5,929 nt of DNA from Gemmatimonadota bacterium (GTDB lineage Bacteria > Gemmatimonadota > Gemmatimonadetes > Longimicrobiales > Gaopeijiaceae). Position numbers and translations under genes: made by a program. The stretch lies in assembly GCA_018678395.1 (NCBI GenBank), contig JAHHMJ010000064.1:1-5929 (forward strand), written 5' to 3'. The notes under the pieces were generated by a model. It was not told where the DNA came from. It worked only from the letters and a program-made list of their open reading frames with translations, and searched no databases. Positions 1-5,929 of the stretch are shown here, piece by piece (within the stretch, counting starts at the first letter, position 1; each line of letters starts with the position of its first letter).

Positions 1-977
1 AGGCCGTGTTGGGCCAGGTGCGGCAGCACGCCGACCGCATCGAGTCGCTCGCCGGAGCGGACCTCCTGCACATGCCGGCCCTCGACGCCCGCAGCCGGCG
101 CATCCTGCTGGAGCGGCGGCTCGCGTCGCGTGAGCTCGTGGGCGACGGGGACACCGATCCGCCTCGTGGTACCGCGGTGCTGGTTTCCAGCGGCGCCCCG
201 CTGAACGTGATGATCAACGAGGAGGACCACCTCCGCCTCCAGGCGCTCGTCTCCGGCCTGCGCGTGCGCGAAGCGTGGTCGCTCGTCGACCGACTGGACG
301 AGGAGATGGGTCGCGAGTTGGCCTACGCGTTCCACCACGAGTTCGGCTTTCTGACGAGTTGCCCGACCAACGTGGGCACCGGCCTGCGGGCTTCCGTGCT
401 GGTGCATCTTCCCGGACTGGTCCTGACCAAAGAGATTTCGAAAGTCCTCCACGCGCTCGGGCAGGTCGGCCTGACGTTCCGCGGCCTGTACGGCGAGGGA
501 TCGGAGGTCGTCGGCAACTTCTTCCAGATCTCCAACCAGACGACGCTGGGGAAGAGCGAGGAAGACCTGCTGGATCACCTGGACCGCGTGGTCCGGAAGG
601 TCATCCAGCACGAACTCGACGCCCGCCAGATCCTGCTTCGGGACGCCGGGTCGGTGACCGAGGATAAGATATGGCGCGCCTACGGTTTGCTCCGCTACGC
701 TCGGAGCCTTCCGTTCGAGGAATTGATGAACCTCCTGAGTGGCGTCAGACTCGGTGTGAGCCTGAAACTTCTCCCGGAGCTCCGAGTATACACACTCAAC
801 AAATTGATGATCTTCACGCAGCCCGCTCACCTCGAAGAGGCGGCGGGTCGCGATCTGACGCCTTCGGAGAGTGACGCCCATCGAGCCGCATTCGTCCGAC
901 GGATCCTCGGGTCCGAAGGCGACGTCCGGCCGGACGGCCCCGATACCCCCGACGACCGACCCGCGCGGGGCGCGTGA
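1..977 (+). CDS. mcsB: Protein arginine kinase McsB (ATP:guanido phosphotransferase family), 5'-truncated by the window edge
   Basis: McsB transfers phosphate from ATP to arginine side chains of proteins in the cytosol and so marks them for ClpC. The codon phase starts at base 3 and the stop is TGA at 975-977. A GTG at 6-8 is probably an internal Val, because the conserved N-terminal part of the kinase is missing; about 48 residues are lost if catalytic Cys119 (counted from base 6) matches Cys167 of Bacillus McsB. Visible hallmarks are NEEDHLRLQ (residues 71-79), the active-site loop TSCPTNVGTG (117-126, Cys119), and RGLYGEGSEVVGNFFQISNQ (159-178) followed by TTLG. Residues from about 215 form the helical C-terminal phosphoarginine-binding domain. 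There the usual RDxxRA motif reads SDAHRA (289-294). The last 20 or so residues are an acidic, proline-rich, probably disordered tail. clpC follows after 21 bases. No mcsA or ctsR is visible; either could lie upstream. Family assignment is secure. Whether the kinase is regulated as in Bacillus is open because of the Ser substitution. Confidence 0.95.
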   Translation, partial: AVLGQVRQHADRIESLAGADLLHMPALDARSRRILLERRLASRELVGDGDTDPPRGTAVLVSSGAPLNVMINEEDHLRLQALVSGLRVREAWSLVDRLDEEMGRELAYAFHHEFGFLTSCPTNVGTGLRASVLVHLPGLVLTKEISKVLHALGQVGLTFRGLYGEGSEVVGNFFQISNQTTLGKSEEDLLDHLDRVVRKVIQHELDARQILLRDAGSVTEDKIWRAYGLLRYARSLPFEELMNLLSGVRLGVSLKLLPELRVYTLNKLMIFTQPAHLEEAAGRDLTPSESDAHRAAFVRRILGSEGDVRPDGPDTPDDRPARGA

Positions 978-998
978 TCCGGTCGAACGAGCAGAATC
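978..998 (+). promoter_or_regulatory. Short mcsB-clpC intergenic gap with a weak Shine-Dalgarno
   Basis: These 21 bases hold no hairpin or T-run that could terminate transcription and no credible -10/-35 pair. ACGAG at 987-991 is one mismatch from AGGAG and lies 7 bases before the clpC ATG, so it is a plausible weak ribosome binding site. The close spacing supports co-transcription of mcsB and clpC. Confidence 0.4.
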
Positions 999-3491
999 AT
1001 GAACTACAACTTCACCGATCGCGTCCGGAAGGTTCTCGCGATGGCCCGCGAGGAAGCGATCCGGCTGCAGCACGACTACGTCGGCACCGAGCACATCCTG
1101 CTCGGCCTGATTCGCGAGGGGGAAGGGGTCGCCGCGGCGGTGCTGACCAACCTGAACGTCGATCTCGATCAGATCCACGAGCGGGTCGAGGAGTCGGTGC
1201 GCAAGGGCAAGGCGACCATCGCTCTCGGCGAGCTGCCGTACACTTCGCGCGCGAAGAAGGTGCTCGAATTCGCGATGGCCGAAGCGCGTGACTTCAGCCA
1301 CTCCTACGTCGGCACGGAGCACCTCCTCCTGGGGCTGCTCCGTGAAGAGAAGGGGATCGCGGCACAGGTCCTGAACAGTCTCGACGTGACCCTGGAAGAG
1401 GCTCGCGCCGAGACGCTCAAGGTTCTGGGCTCGGACGTATCGCCTTCGGAGCCGGCCGGCATCGGCGGATCGTCGTCTCCCGCCGCGCCTTCGGGAGGCG
1501 GCAAGGGCGACAAGAAGTCCAAGACGCCCGCCCTCGACCACTTCTGCCGCGACCTCACCGAGCTCGCTCGCCAGGGCAAGCTCGATCCGACGATCGGACG
1601 CGCCGCCGAGATCGAGCGGGTCATCGAGATCCTCTGTCGCCGCAAGAAGAACAATCCGGTCCTGATCGGAGAGCCGGGTGTCGGAAAGACGGCCATCGTC
1701 GAGGGGCTCGCGCAGCTGATCTCCCGCGACGAGGTCACCGAGTCGCTCAAGGGGCATCGGGTTCTGGCGCTCGACATGGCGGCCGTGATCGCCGGCACGA
1801 AGTACCGGGGTCAGTTCGAGGAGCGCCTCAAGGCGGTCATGAACGAGATCCAGCAGAACCAGACGGTGATCCTGTTCATCGACGAGCTGCACACGCTCGT
1901 GGGTGCGGGTGCGGCCGAGGGAGCCATCGACGCCTCGAACATGCTCAAGCCCGCGCTCGCGCGTGGCGAGCTGCAGTGCATCGGCGCCTCGACGCTCAAC
2001 GAGTACCGCAAATATATAGAGAAGGACGGCGCGCTCGAGCGTCGCTTCCAGCCGGTGATCGTCGATCCGCCGGCCATCGACGAGACCGTCGAGATCCTCA
2101 AGGGCCTGCGCGGTCACTACGAGGATCACCACCGCATCGTCATTCCCGACGAGGCGCTGGAGCAGTCTGCCAAGCTGGCCGAGCGCTACATCACGGACCG
2201 CTTCCTGCCCGACAAGGCGATCGACGTCATCGACGAGGCCGGAGCGCGTGCGCGCATCGCCTCGCAGGTGCCGCCGCCGGAGGTCGAGGAGCTGAAGGAA
2301 GAACTCCAGGGCATCGCCGAGAAGAAGGAAGAGGCGATCAAGGACCAGGACTTCGAGCGCGCGGCCGAGCTGCGCGACGACGAGCGCGAACTGCTCCAGA
2401 AGATCAAGGTCCGCAAGGAGGAGTGGGAGGAGGAGCGCAAGCGCCACCGCCCCGAGATCTCCGCCGAGGACGTCGCCTTCATCGTCAGCCGTTGGACGGG
2501 CATTCCCGTCACGCGCATCGCCCAGGCCGAGACCGATCGGCTCGTGCACATGGAAGACGAACTGCACAAGCGGGTCGTCGGCCAGGACGCCGCGATCGAG
2601 GCGATCAGCCGGGCCATTCGCCGTTCGCGCGCCGGACTCAAGGATCCGCGGCGCCCGATCGGCTCGTTCATCTTCTCCGGGCCCACGGGAGTCGGAAAGA
2701 CCGAGCTGGCACGTGCGCTCGCCGAGTTCCTCTTCGCCGATCGTGACGCGCTGATTCGCGTCGACATGAGCGAGTACATGGAGAAGTTCTCCGTCTCGCG
2801 GCTGATCGGTGCGCCTCCAGGGTACGTCGGCTACGAGGATTCCGGTGCGCTCACCAAGGCGGTCCGCAGGCGTCCGTATTCCGTGGTGCTGCTCGACGAG
2901 ATCGAGAAGGCCCATCCGGACGTGTTCAACATCCTCCTCCAGGTCCTGGACGAGGGACACCTGACCGACAACTACGGCCGGGTGATCGACTTCAAGAACA
3001 CGGTCCTGATCATGACGTCGAACCTCGGCGCTCGGGACATCTCGAAGGGCGGCGGCGTCGGCTTCCAGTCGGGCGATGCGCAGACGAGCTACCAGCTCAT
3101 GCAGGACAAGGTGCGCGAGGAGATCGAGCGCGCCTTCAATCCGGAATTCCTGAATCGGGTGGACGACACCATCGTCTTCCATCCGCTCTCGAAGGCCGAG
3201 ATCGGCGAGATCGTCCACATCCTCCTGGCCGACGTCCAGTCGCGCCTGTCGGAGGAGTCGATGACGCTTCGCATCTCGGATGGCGCGGTGGCCTTCCTCG
3301 TCGAGCGCGGCTACGACGAGAAGTTCGGAGCCCGTCCGCTCAAGCGTGCGATTCAGAGATTCCTCGAGGATCCGCTCTCCGAGAAGATTCTCGTGGCCGA
3401 GTTCACGCCCGGTGACGAAATCGAAGTCGACGTGGACGACGACGGAGAAGCGCTGTCGCTTCGCGCCGGGTCGACCTCGCCCAAGGCCTGA
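999..3491 (+). CDS. clpC: ATP-dependent Clp protease ATP-binding subunit ClpC (AAA+ unfoldase)
   Basis: ClpC is a cytosolic hexameric unfoldase that threads substrates into ClpP. The 830 residues are close to the usual length for the family. Order: tandem Clp N-repeats (about 9-64 and 84-144), a Gly/Ser/Pro/Lys-rich linker (145-177), AAA module D1, a short coiled-coil M domain (about 424-485), and AAA module D2. D1 has Walker A GEPGVGKT (224-231), pore loop GTKYRG (266-271), Walker B ILFIDE (291-296) and arginine fingers in LERRF (346-350). D2 has Walker A GPTGVGKT (561-568), pore loop GYVGYE (608-613), Walker B VVLLDE (629-634), sensor-1 TSN (673-675), finger FLNR (717-720) and sensor-2 GARPLKR (777-783). 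VGF at 687-689 is the expected ClpP-docking tripeptide. The M domain is the short ClpC type, not the long ClpB type, and carries an UVR-like [10 protein letters not shown] (451-460). All ATPase residues are intact. The ATG at 999 is chosen because [12 protein letters not shown] matches the family N-terminus. The gene is probably co-transcribed with mcsB and bamA. Confidence 0.98.
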   Translation: MNYNFTDRVRKVLAMAREEAIRLQHDYVGTEHILLGLIREGEGVAAAVLTNLNVDLDQIHERVEESVRKGKATIALGELPYTSRAKKVLEFAMAEARDFSHSYVGTEHLLLGLLREEKGIAAQVLNSLDVTLEEARAETLKVLGSDVSPSEPAGIGGSSSPAAPSGGGKGDKKSKTPALDHFCRDLTELARQGKLDPTIGRAAEIERVIEILCRRKKNNPVLIGEPGVGKTAIVEGLAQLISRDEVTESLKGHRVLALDMAAVIAGTKYRGQFEERLKAVMNEIQQNQTVILFIDELHTLVGAGAAEGAIDASNMLKPALARGELQCIGASTLNEYRKYIEKDGALERRFQPVIVDPPAIDETVEILKGLRGHYEDHHRIVIPDEALEQSAKLAERYITDRFLPDKAIDVIDEAGARARIASQVPPPEVEELKEELQGIAEKKEEAIKDQDFERAAELRDDERELLQKIKVRKEEWEEERKRHRPEISAEDVAFIVSRWTGIPVTRIAQAETDRLVHMEDELHKRVVGQDAAIEAISRAIRRSRAGLKDPRRPIGSFIFSGPTGVGKTELARALAEFLFADRDALIRVDMSEYMEKFSVSRLIGAPPGYVGYEDSGALTKAVRRRPYSVVLLDEIEKAHPDVFNILLQVLDEGHLTDNYGRVIDFKNTVLIMTSNLGARDISKGGGVGFQSGDAQTSYQLMQDKVREEIERAFNPEFLNRVDDTIVFHPLSKAEIGEIVHILLADVQSRLSEESMTLRISDGAVAFLVERGYDEKFGARPLKRAIQRFLEDPLSEKILVAEFTPGDEIEVDVDDDGEALSLRAGSTSPKA
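1023..1430 (+). repeat. Protein-level tandem Clp N-repeat within clpC
   Basis: Two diverged copies of the Clp N-terminal repeat are encoded at about 1023-1190 and 1248-1430. The cores [17 protein letters not shown] (residues 28-44) and [17 protein letters not shown] (103-119) align without gaps. In Bacillus ClpC the Glu of each TEH is part of a phosphoarginine-binding pocket, and both are present here (Glu31 and Glu107). This domain recruits adaptors and arginine-phosphorylated substrates. It is normal family architecture, not a recent duplication. Confidence 0.85.
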
Positions 3492-3498
3492 GGAGAGG
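3491..3498 (+). promoter_or_regulatory. Strong Shine-Dalgarno of bamA overlapping the clpC stop codon
   Basis: The purine tract AGGAGAGG begins at the A of the clpC TGA stop (3489-3491). AGGAG ends 4 bases before the bamA ATG at 3500. Ribosomes finishing clpC would release on the bamA binding site, which fits translational coupling. It also decides the bamA start over the in-frame ATG at 3515, which has no comparable site. Confidence 0.7.
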
Positions 3499-3499
3499 G

Positions 3500-3595
3500 A
3501 TGGCGCGACGACAGATGGGATGGGTGAGGCGGTGGGTCGGGGCGCTGGGCGTCGTCGGGCTGGCCCTGGTCCCGTCCGAGACGGCGGCGCAGGCG
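3500..3595 (+). other. Sec signal peptide of BamA
   Basis: Residues 1-32 have an arginine-rich n-region (MARRQMGWVRRW), a hydrophobic core VGALGVVGLALV (13-24) and a c-region ending AQA at 30-32, which fits signal peptidase I cleavage before Ser33. There is no lipobox cysteine. The first POTRA strand starts a few residues later. This places the product across the inner membrane and argues for a diderm host. Confidence 0.8.
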
Positions 3596-5929
3596 TCCCT
3601 CGATCTGGTCGTCGACTCGATCGTCGTCGAGGGCAACCTGCGCAACGCCACCGAGGACATTCTGGCGCTCGCGCCGTTCGTGGCGGGCGACACCGTCGAC
3701 ATCGCCGACATCCAGGCGCTGCAGCGGGCGCTGTGGAGCACTCGCCAGTACAGCGACATCCAGGTGTACGCCGACGACGGGGCGACTCCCGGTCGCGGCG
3801 TGATCCGGATCGTCCTGGAGGAGCAGGCCACCGTCCGGCGCGTGCTCATCCAGGGCCTCGAGAACGCGGACCCGGACCTGGTGACGGATTCGGCCGGGGT
3901 GCTCGGAGGCTCCCCCTACGACGACCAGGCGGTCGCACGCGCCAAGGTGCTCGTGCGCGAGGCGCTCGCCGACGAGGGGATTCCGTTCGCCTCGATCGAG
4001 GATCGCCTCGAGCCGGTCGAGGGGCTCGTGAACGTCGTCGACCTCGTCTTCGAGGTGGCGGAGGGCAACCGCGTCACCGTCGCCCAGGTGGTGGTGCGCG
4101 GCAACGACGGGGTCGTGACCGAGGACGTCATCGCAGCCATGGGCACCCGGCCCGAGGGCTTCTGGTGGTTCCAGGGTGGCGAGTTCGACGAGGCGGCCTT
4201 CGATCTCGACAGGGGGACGCGCCTGCCCGACCTCTACGCGTCGCGCGGCTACCTCGACATGGAGGTGCTGTCCGATACCCTCGTCATCGATCCGACCACG
4301 GGTAAGGCCCGGGTCGAGCTCGATATCGCAGAGGGCCTCCAGTACCGGGTCGCGGCGCTCAACATCGACGGCAACCGCCATTTCGACGACGAGCGACTCG
4401 AGCGCTTCTTCCTGCCCCAGCAGGGCGGGCTGTTGCGGTCGCTCGGCTTCGGCGGTGCCGAAATCGAGGAGGCCGAAGCCCTGGGGCGCGTGTACGACCG
4501 GATCGCGTACGAGTCCGCCGAAGAGAGCATTCGCCAGCTGTACTACAACGAAGGCTACATCTTCGCCCAGACGCAGCTGGTCGAGACCCGACGACCCCCG
4601 ACGGAGGAGGGGGGCGACCCCACGGTGTCCCTGACCTTCCAGATTCAGGAAGGCCAGCCGGCGTACATCGGCCAGATCGACATCGAGGGCAACGACTACA
4701 CGTACGAGCGGGTGATCCGGGACCGGATCATTCTGCTCCCGGGCGACGTCTACAGCCAGGATCGCCTCCTCCAGAGCTACCAGGGCATCAGTGCCCTGGG
4801 CTTCTTCGAGGCGCCCCTTCCGTTCCCGCGCGTCGAGCCGAATCAGGAGACCGGCGAGGTCGACATCACCTTCGAGGTGATCGAGAAGCAGACCGGAGCG
4901 ATCAACTTCGGGACGTCCGTCGGCGGTGGCATCGGCCTGGCGGGCTTCATCGGCTACGACCAGCCGAACCTCTTCGGACAGGCGAAAGCCGGGAGCCTGC
5001 GGTGGGACTTCGGGCGGTTCGTGAACAACTTCACCGTCTCGTACTCCGATCCGCAGCTGTTCCAGACCCGGACGACCGGTACCGTCTCGCTCTTCAATGC
5101 GCGCGACCGGTTCTTCTCGTTCCAATCCGGCCAGCGGCGCCGCCTCGGCGGGTCGGTCCGGCTCGGCTTCCCGATCCCCGGGGCGCGGTTCACACGGGTC
5201 TTCACCGGGTATTCGATCGCTCGCACCCGCTACGATCTGTCGTCGTCGACCGACGACAACTCGCTCTTCGGGCTGCCCCCGGGCACTCAGAGCCAGCTGC
5301 AGGTCGGGGTGACGCGCACGACGTTGAACCACCCGATCTTCCCGTACTCGGGCTCACGCCTGAGCTGGAACGTCGAGCTGAACGGTGGCATCCTGGGCGG
5401 GGACGGGGACTTCACTCGTCATCTCGTCGAGGGTACCTGGTGGCTCCCGATCGGTCAGGTCGGAGGAGACGGCCCCGACGGCGGACGCCCGATCATCTTC
5501 GCCTTCGGTACGTCGGTGAAGGGTGGCGCTCTCTTCGGCGACCCGTCGAACTTCCCCTTCGACCGTTTTTGGATGGGTGGTGTACAGTTCGGACAGCAGC
5601 TGAGGGGATACGACGAGACGTCGATCACGCCTTTCGGCTTCTTCCCGGAACGGTCGCGCGGGATTTCCGACATCGACCGTCTCGGGGACGCGTTCCTGAC
5701 GATCACCACCGAGTTGGCGATGCGGCTGAACGACAACATCTCGCTGTCGGCGTTCATGGATGCCGGTAACGTGTGGGCAGACGCGCTGGATATCGACCCC
5801 TCCCGTCTGTTCCGTGGCGCCGGTGTTGGCGTACAGCTGGTGACCCCCTTCGGACCCATCGGCCTCGATTACGCGTACGGATTCGACAAACCGGTACCGG
5901 GCTGGCAGCTCCATTTCCGGATGGGCCCG
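3500..5929 (+). CDS. bamA: Outer-membrane protein assembly factor BamA (Omp85 family), 3' end just outside the window
   Basis: BamA is the barrel-forming core of the BAM complex and inserts beta-barrel proteins into the outer membrane. The frame stays open for 810 codons to the last base. The final visible residues, WQLHFRMGP, look like the last barrel strand, which usually ends in an aromatic residue, so only a few codons should be missing. A signal peptide (1-32) is followed by five POTRA domains, each opening with a strand then Gly-Asn/Gly-Leu: about 38-108 (IVVEGN), 112-187 (RRVLIQGL), 192-277 (TVAQVVVRGN), 282-384 (YRVAALNIDGN) and 388-462 (AYIGQIDIEGN). The barrel runs from about residue 466. 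The loop-6 signature LRGYD (701-705) follows WMGGVQFGQQ; the usual form is VRGF/Y. POTRA 4 is longer than usual by about 20 residues. The gene starts 8 bases after clpC with a strong Shine-Dalgarno. A POTRA-barrel relative such as TamA is less likely, given five POTRAs and the loop-6 and terminal-strand features. Confidence 0.95.
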   Translation, partial: MARRQMGWVRRWVGALGVVGLALVPSETAAQASLDLVVDSIVVEGNLRNATEDILALAPFVAGDTVDIADIQALQRALWSTRQYSDIQVYADDGATPGRGVIRIVLEEQATVRRVLIQGLENADPDLVTDSAGVLGGSPYDDQAVARAKVLVREALADEGIPFASIEDRLEPVEGLVNVVDLVFEVAEGNRVTVAQVVVRGNDGVVTEDVIAAMGTRPEGFWWFQGGEFDEAAFDLDRGTRLPDLYASRGYLDMEVLSDTLVIDPTTGKARVELDIAEGLQYRVAALNIDGNRHFDDERLERFFLPQQGGLLRSLGFGGAEIEEAEALGRVYDRIAYESAEESIRQLYYNEGYIFAQTQLVETRRPPTEEGGDPTVSLTFQIQEGQPAYIGQIDIEGNDYTYERVIRDRIILLPGDVYSQDRLLQSYQGISALGFFEAPLPFPRVEPNQETGEVDITFEVIEKQTGAINFGTSVGGGIGLAGFIGYDQPNLFGQAKAGSLRWDFGRFVNNFTVSYSDPQLFQTRTTGTVSLFNARDRFFSFQSGQRRRLGGSVRLGFPIPGARFTRVFTGYSIARTRYDLSSSTDDNSLFGLPPGTQSQLQVGVTRTTLNHPIFPYSGSRLSWNVELNGGILGGDGDFTRHLVEGTWWLPIGQVGGDGPDGGRPIIFAFGTSVKGGALFGDPSNFPFDRFWMGGVQFGQQLRGYDETSITPFGFFPERSRGISDIDRLGDAFLTITTELAMRLNDNISLSAFMDAGNVWADALDIDPSRLFRGAGVGVQLVTPFGPIGLDYAYGFDKPVPGWQLHFRMGP

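Noticed and set aside
785..811. AT-richer stretch in mcsB with a GAGT/ACTC inverted pair, considered as a promoter for clpC
   Set aside because: The arms are only 4 bases and the stretch encodes conserved helix residues of the McsB C-terminal domain. No clear -10/-35 pair is visible, although a clpC promoter inside mcsB cannot be ruled out by eye.
923..936. Perfect 14-base palindrome CGTCCGGCCGGACG near the 3' end of mcsB, considered as an operator or terminator stem
   Set aside because: It has no loop and no T-run, lies inside the coding tail, and is made mostly of C and G in a region where such palindromes are expected by chance. Nothing nearby resembles a CtsR or other known operator.
974..1291. 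A GTG-start + strand frame overlapping the mcsB stop and the clpC start
   Set aside because: It overlaps the Clp N-repeats in another frame and its translation is Arg-rich low complexity. The ATG at 999 gives the conserved ClpC N-terminus.
2009..2021. AT-rich patch AAATATATAGAG inside clpC, including a rare ATA codon, considered as an internal promoter
   Set aside because: It encodes the conserved KYIE of the D1 module in frame, has no suitable -35 partner, and no gene starts downstream of it. The rare codon is a mild oddity only.
1976..2746. A 256-codon + strand frame inside clpC, with a matching - strand frame at 2186-2779
   Set aside because: Both are compositionally biased shadows (Arg/Gly/Ala or Ser-rich) inside the intact D1-M-D2 coding sequence of ClpC. 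Neither has a recognisable motif.
3280..4305. A 341-codon + strand frame starting inside clpC and overlapping the bamA start
   Set aside because: After the first part it becomes an Arg/Gly/Ala-rich string typical of an out-of-frame reading of GC-rich coding DNA. The clpC and bamA frames over the same bases show conserved domains.
3353..5332. A 659-codon open frame on the - strand across the clpC end and most of bamA
   Set aside because: Over bamA its codons lie exactly opposite bamA codons, so it stops only where bamA uses TTA, CTA or TCA, which are rare at this GC. It is bounded by the bamA TCA at 5354-5356 and by TCA at 3353-3355. The translation is low-complexity and Arg/Glu/Asp/Val-rich with no domain, while the + strand encodes a clear BamA. 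A second - strand frame at 5354-5914 is the same effect beyond that TCA.

Overview
This is GC-rich DNA (about two thirds G+C by eye), and nearly all of it is coding on the + strand. It holds three genes packed head to tail: the 3' part of mcsB (protein arginine kinase, 1-977), a complete clpC (AAA+ unfoldase, 999-3491), and bamA (outer-membrane beta-barrel assembly factor, 3500 to the window end). bamA lacks only its last few codons. The gaps are 21 and 8 bases. I see no terminator or convincing internal promoter in them, so the three genes probably lie in one operon. I see no RNA gene, CRISPR array, insertion sequence or other mobile element.

The organism must be a diderm, because it has a BamA with a signal peptide, five POTRA domains and a barrel. 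It also carries the McsB/ClpC pair best known from Firmicutes. This combination, the high GC, and the style of the ClpC N-terminus and of the third BamA POTRA domain suggest Gemmatimonadota or a related soil or marine diderm lineage. That placement is inferred from remembered family patterns, not from a search.

McsB should phosphorylate arginines on aberrant proteins. The ClpC N-domain should read phosphoarginine and, through its VGF loop, hand the substrate to ClpP. BamA folds outer-membrane proteins in the outer membrane and is not known to act with the other two. Its position directly after clpC, with a Shine-Dalgarno sequence overlapping the clpC stop codon, suggests co-expression of cytosolic quality control and envelope assembly.

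Three points deserve a second look. First, McsB has Ser where the C-terminal RDxxRA motif normally has Arg, while the phosphoarginine-reading Glu residues of ClpC are kept. Second, the gene order mcsB-clpC-bamA replaces the Firmicutes arrangement. Third, the fourth BamA POTRA domain carries an extra segment of about 20 residues. The window otherwise holds recognisable core genes. I found no sign of a wholly new system, and a 659-codon antisense open frame over bamA is explained by codon bias.
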